Shown: positions 1 to 5,307, numbered from the stretch's first letter. The stretch is DNA of 5,327 bases from Methanomicrobiales archaeon (GCA_028678905.1 JAJRCO010000126.1:1-5327), one strand, 5' to 3'. Notes: a model not told the origin generated them from the sequence alone. Numbers and translations: made by a program.

Positions 1-95
1 AGATGGAACGTCTGCTCATTGATGAAGGGCGGCAGGATGAGGCCCAAGAGCAGGACCGGACCCGCCTGGGCATACTTCGAGGTGCTAATAGATGA
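1..95 (+). CDS. kaiC: C-terminal tail of probable KaiC ATPase (partial, 5' end outside window)
   Basis: The reading frame is open from the window edge to a TGA at 93-95, and only about 30 residues are visible (in frame from base 3). They are highly charged and helix-like: ERLLIDEGRQDEAQEQDR, then TRLGILRGANR. This resembles the end of the long charged C-terminal extension, finishing in an RGA-type motif, that I recall from the non-cyanobacterial KaiC groups with a C-terminal coiled coil. The tail does not contain the ATPase domains, so the identity rests on this resemblance and on the two kaiB genes directly downstream. The stop codon overlaps the next ATG as ATGA, the usual sign of translational coupling. 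Frame 1 is also open here (to TAA 133-135), but it lacks the ATGA junction and reads like a non-coding frame. KaiC is a RecA-type ATPase/autokinase that binds KaiB. Confidence 0.6.
   Translation, partial: MERLLIDEGRQDEAQEQDRTRLGILRGANR
79..84 (+). promoter_or_regulatory. Strong Shine-Dalgarno site GAGGTG for the first kaiB
   Basis: GAGGTG matches the archaeal anti-SD complement GGAGGTGAT over six bases and lies 7 nt before the ATG at 92, inside the end of the upstream gene. A second SD, GGAG at 101-104, lies 8 nt before an in-frame ATG at 113. Both starts are therefore equipped. The first site is the better match and gives the ATGA overlap, so it decides the start chosen here. Confidence 0.6.
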
Positions 96-436
96 CAACA
101 GGAGAAAAGCCAATGAAAGAAGAATCAGAGAATAATCCGGAATTCTGGGAATTACGATTGTACGTGGCAGGACAGACACCTAAGTCGATCACCGCCTTTG
201 CAAACCTGAAGAGGTTGTGTGAAGAACACCTCGCCGGAAAATACCATATCGAAGTAATCGATCTCCTGGAGAATCCGAAGCTCGCCCGAGGCGACCAGAT
301 CCTCGCCCTGCCTACGCTGGTCAGAAAACTCCCGGAACCGATCCGTAAAATAATCGGCGACCTGTCCAATACCGACCGCGTCCTGGTGGGGCTCGATCTT
401 CGTCCCCGCCAGGTTACCTCAACGAAGGGAGAGTGA
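92..436 (+). CDS. kaiB: KaiB family protein, first of a tandem pair
   Basis: This 114-residue protein spans the whole KaiB domain. It has the first strand LRLYVAGQTPKS (21-32), the EVIDLLENP segment (54-62), LPTLVRKLP (73-81), RKIIGD (85-90) and VLVGLDL (97-103). KaiB binds the KaiC hexamer after switching from a tetrameric ground-state fold to a thioredoxin-like fold. Of the positions known to affect that switch in Thermosynechococcus KaiB, the Gly and Asp of GLD are kept (G100, D102). The Pro71 equivalent is Glu (E82), the Tyr94 equivalent is Pro (P105) and the Tyr8 equivalent is Trp (W19). The start at 92 overlaps the upstream stop (ATGA) and has a GAGGTG site; an alternative start at 113 would remove seven residues outside the domain. 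It lies between the probable kaiC and a second kaiB in one operon. Family membership is very secure; a role in timekeeping is not implied. Confidence 0.95.
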   Translation: MTTGEKPMKEESENNPEFWELRLYVAGQTPKSITAFANLKRLCEEHLAGKYHIEVIDLLENPKLARGDQILALPTLVRKLPEPIRKIIGDLSNTDRVLVGLDLRPRQVTSTKGE

Positions 437-439
437 ATC

Positions 440-775
440 ATGGCCAAGAAAGCCGGTAGGAAGAAAACAATGGAAGGGGCGGTTGAGGAATCTTTAACAA
501 AGAAGTATGTGTTGCGCCTCTACGTCTCCGGTATCACTCCACGATCCCGAGTGGCGATCGAAAATATCAAAAGGGTCTGCGAGGAGAATCTCAAGGGTCG
601 TTATGACTTAGAAGTGATCGACATTTACCAGCAGCCCGAACGGATAAAAGAAGATCAGATCGTCGCAGCTCCAACCCTCATCAAGAAACTCCCTCTGCCC
701 CTGCGAAAGATCATCGGAGATATGTCGAGTACCGATCGAATCCTAATTGGCCTCGACCTCACCGTGAAAGGATAG
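440..775 (+). CDS. kaiB: KaiB family protein, second of a tandem pair
   Basis: This 111-residue KaiB-fold protein has a basic N-terminal extension of about 22 residues (KKAGRKK at 3-9) before the first strand YVLRLYVSGITPRS (23-36). The rest follows the family: EVIDIYQQP (58-66), APTLIKKLPLP (77-87), RKIIGD (89-94) and ILIGLDL (101-107). It shares roughly 50 identical positions over about 88 aligned with the KaiB encoded just upstream, so the two are diverged paralogues rather than a recent duplication. G104 and D106 of the fold-switch GLD motif are kept. The Pro71 equivalent is L86 and the Tyr94 equivalent is V109, while the Tyr8 equivalent is kept (Y23). It starts 3 nt after the previous stop, with GGGAG at 427-431 placed 8 nt before the ATG. 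Whether the two KaiBs form heteromers or bind KaiC separately cannot be told from sequence. Confidence 0.94.
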   Translation: MAKKAGRKKTMEGAVEESLTKKYVLRLYVSGITPRSRVAIENIKRVCEENLKGRYDLEVIDIYQQPERIKEDQIVAAPTLIKKLPLPLRKIIGDMSSTDRILIGLDLTVKG

Positions 776-782
776 TCCGACT

Positions 783-2654
783 ATGTCAAACAAGGGACGC
801 ATCAATCCAAATCGAAGGAACAATAAAGAATCCGAGGCAGATGGGCTTCGAATCCAGTTATCCGAGGCACGGGAAACACTGCAGGCGATCCGGAATGGCG
901 AGGTAGACGCCATCGTTGTCAATGGACCATCGGGAGAGCAGGTATACGCCCTGAAAGGGGTAGATTATACCTACCGGATCCTCGTCGAAAATATGAACGA
1001 TGCAGCCCTTGTCCTTTCACCAGAAGGAACCATCCTTTACTCAAACCGTTACTTCTCCCGCACAATCAATCGCCCACTCGGTCAGATAGTAGGTGCCAAT
1101 ATCAGGGATTTTATCGAACCCATCGATACACAAAGGCTTGCATCCCTCCTCACCCCGGGAGAACTGGAGACCTGTAGAGGAGAGTTACGATTCCTGACTC
1201 CAAACGGAACTATCCCGACCTGCGTATCGGTAACTTTTCTTAAAGATACGCCCGGCATTTGCATCGTCGCAACGGACCTGACGGAACAGAAACGAATCGA
1301 GGACCGCCTTCGTGCACAGTATCTCGCCGCAGCCGAGGATCTAAAGAACACAAACCTGAAGCTAACGGGAGAGATCGAAGAACGCAGGAGAGCGGAGGCC
1401 GAATTACAAAAATCAAACGAAACGCTGCAGCAGGTGAACGAAGAACTCAGTGCGATGAACGAGGAGATCAACAGTCAAGAAGAAGTACTCTTGAAGGCAG
1501 CAGCCCAGCTTGAGTCACAGAAACAACAGCTCAATGAAATCCTGGAGTCATCGCCTGACATGATCACCAGTGTCGATCCCAAGCTCCTCCTGACCTATAT
1601 CAACCCCGCTGGTGCTGCGTCAATGGGAAAAAATCCCGAAGAAATGATCGGAAAGGAGTGGGACAGACTCTTTCCATCGGATGAGATGAATTCCATCCGC
1701 GATTATGCCGTAAAGGTCTTCACTACTGGACAACAGATCTCCATCGAATTTACTTATACTTCCGAAAGAGAATCACATTTTTGCCATGTAATTTTCACAC
1801 CGGTCTTCTATCAGTCAACAAAGGTAGTCCAATCGGTGAGAATCACAAGCAGGGATATCACCCAGATAAAGAAAGCACAGGAGGAGCTTCAGCATGCGAA
1901 TCGGAATCTCCAGGAATACGCAGTCGAGCTCGCCGAGCAGAAACGGCATCTTGAAATGGTGGTAAAAAAACTGGAGCAGAGCAACCAAGATTTGGAACGG
2001 TTCGCCTACGTGGCTTCCCACGATCTCCAGGAGCCATTAAGGAATATCGTCAGCTTTTCGCAGCTCCTCGCACGACGGTACAAAGGGAATCTGGACAAGG
2101 ACGCTGACGAGTATATCGGTTTCATCGTGGAAAGTGGAAAGCACATGCAGTCCCTGATCACTGATCTCCTCGAATACAGCCGTATAACCAGCCGCGGTAA
2201 AGAACTCCAGCCCTCCGACGCAGGAAAGGCACTGGAAGACGCGCTGGCGACTCTGCGCATTTCTCTAGAAACAGAGAATGGAACGATCACCCACGATACA
2301 CTTCCGATGGTGCTGGCGGATCAAAACCAGCTGGTACTCGTGTTCCAGAACCTGATCGCGAATGCGATCAAATTCCGGAAAGAAGAACCGCCGTGGATCC
2401 ATGTCTCTGCGGAGAAGAAGGAGGATTTCTGGGAATTTTCTGTCCAGGACAACGGGATTGGTATTCCTCCTGAACACAGGGAGAGGATCTTTACCATCTT
2501 CCAGCGTCTCCACACGAGGGATAAGTATCCGGGAACAGGAATGGGGTTGACCATCGTCAAACGTATCATTGAGCGGCATGGTGGAAAGATCTGGGTCGAG
2601 TCGGAGGTGGGAAAGGGCTCCACATTTTTATTCACCTTTCCTGCAGTGCCCTGA
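783..2654 (+). CDS. Cytosolic double-PAS sensor histidine kinase of the Kai operon
   Basis: This 623-residue protein has no membrane segment or signal peptide. In order it has: an N-terminal helix and linker with NGEVDAIVVNGPSGEQVY (38-55), common before PAS domains of this kinase type; PAS 1 (about 62-168); a long charged coiled coil (about 170-250); PAS 2 (about 250-362, ending TSRDITQIKKAQ); a second coiled coil (about 363-405); HisKA with phosphoacceptor H413 in ASHDLQEPLRN; and a HATPase domain. The HATPase has the N box N523-LIA-N527, G1 DNGIGI (556-561), F box IFTIFQRLH and G2 GTGMGL (584-589). All catalytic motifs look intact, so it should autophosphorylate. It starts 7 nt after the second kaiB, with AGGA at 769-772. 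Its position suggests that it reads the KaiC/KaiB state, as SasA does in cyanobacteria, but it has no KaiB-like input domain and no receiver domain or response-regulator gene is visible. The PAS ligand is unknown. Role inferred from context. Confidence 0.93.
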   Translation: MSNKGRINPNRRNNKESEADGLRIQLSEARETLQAIRNGEVDAIVVNGPSGEQVYALKGVDYTYRILVENMNDAALVLSPEGTILYSNRYFSRTINRPLGQIVGANIRDFIEPIDTQRLASLLTPGELETCRGELRFLTPNGTIPTCVSVTFLKDTPGICIVATDLTEQKRIEDRLRAQYLAAAEDLKNTNLKLTGEIEERRRAEAELQKSNETLQQVNEELSAMNEEINSQEEVLLKAAAQLESQKQQLNEILESSPDMITSVDPKLLLTYINPAGAASMGKNPEEMIGKEWDRLFPSDEMNSIRDYAVKVFTTGQQISIEFTYTSERESHFCHVIFTPVFYQSTKVVQSVRITSRDITQIKKAQEELQHANRNLQEYAVELAEQKRHLEMVVKKLEQSNQDLERFAYVASHDLQEPLRNIVSFSQLLARRYKGNLDKDADEYIGFIVESGKHMQSLITDLLEYSRITSRGKELQPSDAGKALEDALATLRISLETENGTITHDTLPMVLADQNQLVLVFQNLIANAIKFRKEEPPWIHVSAEKKEDFWEFSVQDNGIGIPPEHRERIFTIFQRLHTRDKYPGTGMGLTIVKRIIERHGGKIWVESEVGKGSTFLFTFPAVP

Positions 2655-2665
2655 GAAAATCACTA

Positions 2666-2672
2666 TTTTTTT
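2666..2672 (+). terminator. T7 tract, probable end of the Kai operon transcript
   Basis: Seven consecutive T residues lie 11 nt after the kinase stop codon and directly touch the left end of the insertion sequence. Archaeal RNA polymerase can terminate at U-rich tracts without a strong hairpin, and no convincing stem is visible just before it. The tract may also have been the AT-rich target the element inserted into. Confidence 0.4.
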
Positions 2673-2700
2673 GGGTATAGTACCATTTTATCCACCAACT
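2673..2700 (+). repeat. Left terminal inverted repeat of the IS1595-type element
   Basis: These 28 bases begin GGGTATAGT and end TCCACCAACT. They pair with 3453-3480 in inverted orientation at 23 of 28 positions, including an unbroken outer run of nine. The mismatches are scattered inward, as expected for two transposase-recognised ends that have drifted. Confidence 0.85.
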
Positions 2701-2724
2701 CGTAGATAGTTTTACCAGGGAGAA

Positions 2725-3465
2725 ATGGTTCGGATTGAGTGTCCTAAATGTAGGACGAAAAAAGTATACCGACTCGGGAACGGGAAGCGGCGCTGTTCCC
2801 GATGCCGGTATGACTTTATCCCGCACCGGCTTCCCCTCTACCTTACCCGGGATCAATGGAGGGAGATCATTCGATGGTTCCTCCTGGAACAGAGTAGCGA
2901 GAGTGTCTCGCTGAGGACATCAATCGAGAGAAAACGGTATTACGAGCTCTTACCCTGATACGACAGGCGCTCCTCCGGGACGTACCGGAGATCTTTACCG
3001 GTACCGTGGAGGTCGATGAGACCTACCTCGGAGGACAATGGAAGAACAAACGGAGGGTGATCCGGGACCAGGGTACCAAACGAGGACGAGGAACCCGGAA
3101 ACAGCCGGTATTTGGGATTCTTTGTCGTAATGGGAAGGTATGGGCTGAGGTCGTCAACGACGTTGAAGCCGAGACACTCCAGCCTCTCATCTCAAGGAAA
3201 GTCACTCCGGGATCCATCGTCTGTTCGGATACCTGGAAAGCCTATACCGGGATCGCTGCCCGGGGATATGTCCATCGCCTCGTGAATCATGGTGAGAGGC
3301 AGTATACCGATGGTAAGGGTAATCACATCAACGGATTGGAAGGATTCTGGGGATATCTTAAACGGAAACTGGCGTCTAAGGGAGGGATCCGACGGGAGAA
3401 ATAAAGCTGAGAAGGAAAAAATAAGGAGGATCATTTCCTTACTTGAACGTGAAGTTAGTGGCTAG
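2725..3465 (+). pseudogene. IS1595-family transposase, broken by a frame change and an internal deletion
   Basis: The first part (2725-2958) encodes a zinc ribbon, CPKC at residues 6-9 and CSRC at 24-27, followed by a helical DNA-binding stretch. It runs into a stop after RKRYYELLP. In the -1 frame, conserved coding resumes at about 2937 as VLRALTLIRQALLRDVPEIF and continues through the catalytic core: D at 3015 (VDETYLGG), D at 3228 (SDTWKAY) and E at 3339 (NGLEGFWGYLKR). This part stops at 3402-3404 just after GGIRREK. The C-terminal tail AEKEKIRRIISLLEREVSG then follows in yet another frame (3406-3462, stop 3463-3465). The segment normally between these two parts, which I recall as an aromatic Tyr/Trp/Asn-His-Arg stretch of very roughly 20 residues, is absent, so a deletion not divisible by three is inferred. 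All three DDE residues remain, but no single frame joins zinc ribbon, core and tail. The ATG at 2725 has GGGAG only 2 nt upstream. Confidence 0.88.
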
Positions 3466-3480
3466 ATTGGGACTATACCC
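3453..3480 (-). repeat. Right terminal inverted repeat of the IS1595-type element
   Basis: The segment ends GGGACTATACCC at 3480 and is the inverted partner of 2673-2700. Its inner 13 bases overlap the last codons and stop of the transposase tail, which is normal for compact insertion sequences. Confidence 0.85.
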
Positions 3481-3560
3481 TTATGTTTTTGGAAATCCTC
3501 CGAATCAGGAGGGAATGGTGCTGTCATGCCAAACGAAATAGGAAATCGTTGAAGGATATC
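3481..3560. other. Intergenic spacer between the insertion sequence and the promoter region
   Basis: No gene is visible in this stretch. It contains a small inverted repeat, CCTCC (3497-3501) and GGAGG (3508-3512) with a 6-nt loop, and a weaker one, AACGA (3532-3536) and TCGTT (3546-3550). Neither is followed by a T tract, so I do not call either a terminator. Confidence 0.4.
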
Positions 3561-3575
3561 AATACGTATTTATTC
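3561..3575 (+). promoter_or_regulatory. Candidate archaeal promoter for the membrane protein gene, possibly leaderless
   Basis: An AT-rich TATTTATTC stretch (3567-3575) is centred about 25 nt before the ATG at 3596, and no Shine-Dalgarno match precedes that ATG. Archaeal TATA boxes lie about 26 nt before the transcript start, so the mRNA could begin at or next to the start codon. A perfect 10-bp palindrome, AATACGTATT (3561-3570), overlaps the box. The surroundings are AT-rich, so the exact box is uncertain. Confidence 0.35.
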
Positions 3576-3595
3576 TCTAAAATTTTTTTAACACT

Positions 3596-4675
3596 ATGAG
3601 TACGGACCGCACAGCCGCAATTTGCCTAGTCCTTGTTTTTACATTGGGAATTTTTCTCTCGGTAGGTTATGTACTTCCCATCATTTTCGAAGAAAAAGCT
3701 TCCGGCTCTATCTTAAGCCAATATATCCCGGCATCCGTCGATATACCAAAAGCCTCGAACGTATACGGGACTCCCACCTTCTCCCAAGGTATCTATACAG
3801 TGAAGGCTACTACCGCTACGGTGGGAAAATCCTCCAACTGGCTATACCTTCTGGGTGCCATTGTATCGGGAGTGGGACTAGCAGCAGCAGGAAATGCCGT
3901 CTCAGGATCGGGACCCTCCTCCGCAGGTCCGTCAGCAAGTTCAGGACACGAAGGTAATATGCTCAATACTACTCTCTCGCCTCAGGTTCGAAAAGCGGGG
4001 GAATCGGCCGTGAAATTTCTGTACAACCGGGGCATCGCGTTGGCCGGACTCAAGGAAATCCACCTATTAAACCTTCATCCCAAGAATCAAGCCCCTGCCT
4101 TCTCCCACCTGACAATGCAGGAACTCTATGCCATTGGGATCAGTATCCTCCTCTTTGCACTGGCTTTCCTCATCGCAGGAAATTTGAGTATCCAGATTGT
4201 CAATCTGGTATTCTTCCTCCTGGTGGGGGCCGTGGCAGTGCTGGGGCACGAAGTGATCACAAGCGTAGTAGCCAAAAAATTTCATTGCCCCTCCGAATTC
4301 CAGTTCTGGGGATTGGGAACTCTTATTCTGCTCCTTAATGCCGCTATATTCCATTTCGTGTTCGGCAAACCTTCCCGGACTCTTGTGGAAGGTCTCAAAA
4401 ATTTGGAGCCCAAAAAGATGATGTTCGTGTCGTTGATCGGGCCTGCAGTGAACGTTATTTTCGCCCTGTTCTCTCTTATGCTAATATCTGCCGGAGGTAT
4501 CCTTGCGTTGGCGGGCACGACGGGCCTTTCTATCAACATCGTGTTGGCGGCGTATAGCTTGATTCCGGTGCATCCCATGAAAGGGAAGGTAGTCTTTGAC
4601 TGGAATAAGGCAGTATGGGCTGGGTGTTTTGTCCCCCTTATAGGGGCCTATATCTGGCTCTATCTTATCCCCTAA
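3596..4675 (+). CDS. Multi-pass membrane protein, degenerate site-2-protease (M50) relative
   Basis: The protein has 359 residues. An N-terminal hydrophobic segment (about 7-30) is followed by a polar stretch, a second hydrophobic segment (about 82-103) and a Gly/Ser-rich linker (103-118). A C-terminal membrane core follows, with likely helices at about 176-195, 198-226, 236-256, 275-303, 311-325 and 338-358. The core matches the layout I know from archaeal M50 proteases: HE in a helix (H218-E219), SLIGPAVN (279-286, family SLAGPxxN), and SLIPVHPMKG (321-330, family NLIPxxPLDG) followed by DWNKAVW. The second zinc histidine of HExxH is T222, and the zinc aspartate of the LDG motif is K329. 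Two of three expected metal ligands are missing, so proteolysis is unlikely. It may be a non-catalytic membrane factor. The start lacks an SD and fits a leaderless transcript. The homology assignment is from memory of motifs; the function is unknown. Confidence 0.8.
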   Translation: MSTDRTAAICLVLVFTLGIFLSVGYVLPIIFEEKASGSILSQYIPASVDIPKASNVYGTPTFSQGIYTVKATTATVGKSSNWLYLLGAIVSGVGLAAAGNAVSGSGPSSAGPSASSGHEGNMLNTTLSPQVRKAGESAVKFLYNRGIALAGLKEIHLLNLHPKNQAPAFSHLTMQELYAIGISILLFALAFLIAGNLSIQIVNLVFFLLVGAVAVLGHEVITSVVAKKFHCPSEFQFWGLGTLILLLNAAIFHFVFGKPSRTLVEGLKNLEPKKMMFVSLIGPAVNVIFALFSLMLISAGGILALAGTTGLSINIVLAAYSLIPVHPMKGKVVFDWNKAVWAGCFVPLIGAYIWLYLIP

Positions 4676-4685
4676 TCTTCAAGCC

Positions 4686-4694
4686 AATATAAAT
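4686..4694 (+). promoter_or_regulatory. TATA-like box for the lipoprotein gene
   Basis: AATATAAAT, preceded by CC, lies in the 68-bp gap after the membrane protein gene. A transcript start about 25 nt downstream (near 4715) would leave a leader of about 29 nt containing GAGG (4732-4735), 8 nt before the ATG at 4744. The spacing is coherent for an archaeal promoter, so this gene probably has its own transcript. Confidence 0.5.
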
Positions 4695-4696
4695 TC

Positions 4697-4715
4697 GCTA
4701 TGCATATGATATAGC
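4697..4715. repeat. Inverted repeat between TATA-like box and predicted transcript start
   Basis: GCTAT (4697-4701) and ATAGC (4711-4715) are perfect 5-bp inverted arms separated by nine bases that include the palindrome CATATG. A dyad in this position could be an operator for a repressor that blocks polymerase or TFB/TBP. The arms are short, so chance is possible. Confidence 0.3.
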
Positions 4716-4743
4716 AGGAGTCAATGATACCGAGGATCTTGAA

Positions 4744-5307
4744 ATGGTTCCGAAAATTCATATCTTTTGTGCCTTGGGATTGATCTTGTTTCTCCTTTGC
4801 AGCGGGTGTACAAGTACAGTTGAGACTCCTCAACCTACAAATACGGTTACCACAGTAACGACGGGAGGGCACACCCAAACCTCGACAATTCCCCCACAGA
4901 CCATAAAGCAGACGATCACTCCTGATATGCTATTGAGCTATATGCCGGTCGCCCCCTCAGGATGGACCATGTCCACCACCTTCGCGGGTGAAGTGAAGGC
5001 ATTACCCGGCGTCATCGGTGCGGAGAGAACCTATAATAATCCCTCGAAATCGAATTCCTTTGTAAAAATTACCATCCTCTGTTTTCCGAATGTAATCAGT
5101 GCGGATCTCCCCAGCGAACCGGGCTGCCACATTATTTCTCTGGGTGGAAATCAGGCGCTGGAATGTCCAATAGAGGGTTCTCCGCGAGGATTGCTGTATA
5201 TTAAAAATCGCTGTTCCGTCGCATCGGTTTCGGGAAATGTATTGATAGCAGAATATAATTCCCTCATGCAGGGTATCAATTTCCAGGGATTGCATTCCCT
5301 GTTCTAA
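4744..5307 (+). CDS. Secreted lipoprotein with Thr-rich linker, function unknown
   Basis: The protein has 187 residues. The N-terminus is a lipoprotein signal peptide: a short start with K4, a hydrophobic core at 7-18, and the lipobox-like LCSGC with the acceptor at C22. It should therefore be exported and anchored to the outer face of the membrane. Residues 23-55 form a low-complexity Thr/Pro/Gln linker typical of archaeal surface proteins. A compact domain follows (about 57-187), starting MLLSYMPVAPSGW and ending with NSLMQGINFQGLHSLF, containing three cysteines (C105, C119, C132) with a fourth at C150. It resembles uncharacterised lipoprotein domains I recall from Methanomicrobiales that begin with a LLxYxPxAPxGW motif, and it appears complete. 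The start has GAGG at 4732-4735 with an 8-nt spacer. It lies 68 bp after the membrane protein gene but has its own promoter signals. No catalytic motif is visible. Confidence 0.87.
   Translation: MVPKIHIFCALGLILFLLCSGCTSTVETPQPTNTVTTVTTGGHTQTSTIPPQTIKQTITPDMLLSYMPVAPSGWTMSTTFAGEVKALPGVIGAERTYNNPSKSNSFVKITILCFPNVISADLPSEPGCHIISLGGNQALECPIEGSPRGLLYIKNRCSVASVSGNVLIAEYNSLMQGINFQGLHSLF

Larger units (their letters stand above)
2673..3480 (+). mobile_element. IS1595-family insertion sequence, degenerate, 808 bp
   Basis: The element is bounded by imperfect terminal inverted repeats. The left end begins GGGTATAGTACC at 2673, and the reverse complement of the right end begins GGGTATAGTCCC. Over the outer 28 bases 23 positions match. 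Inside lies a broken transposase with a zinc ribbon and an ISXO2/IS1595-type DDE domain, which sets the family. The length fits the family's usual size of under about 1.1 kb. The family normally makes an 8-bp AT-rich target duplication. Here the adjoining 8-mers ATTTTTTT and TTATGTTT differ, so there is no clean duplication. The element lies 18 bp beyond the kinase gene and interrupts no recognisable gene. It cannot make its own functional transposase, but its ends might still be mobilised in trans. Confidence 0.88.

Noticed and set aside
1..135. Alternative frame-1 reading of the window start, ending at TAA 133-135
   Set aside because: It would overlap the kaiB start by over 40 bases. Frame 3 gives a charged helical tail and a canonical ATGA junction.
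85..447. Long antisense frame opposite the first kaiB
   Set aside because: The + strand encodes an unmistakable KaiB over the same bases, and the antisense product is Arg/Ser-rich with no recognisable motif.
1082..1471. Antisense frame opposite the kinase coiled coil
   Set aside because: Its Ser/Cys-rich translation mirrors the Glu/Lys/Gln-rich coiled coil on the other strand. This is a compositional shadow.
2265..2635. Two overlapping antisense frames opposite the HATPase domain
   Set aside because: The + strand carries the conserved N, G1, F and G2 boxes, and neither antisense product shows any domain.
3496..3513. TCCTCC/GGAGGG hairpin as a terminator
   Set aside because: It has only five Watson-Crick pairs plus a wobble, with no T tract after it. 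It also lies beyond a dead transposase, so there is no clear transcript to end.
3622..3957. A + strand frame inside the membrane protein gene
   Set aside because: It is out of frame with a longer gene that has clear membrane segments and M50-like motifs. The translation looks random.
4282..4578. Antisense frame opposite the M50-like core
   Set aside because: It has no SD site or motif and fully overlaps conserved coding sequence.
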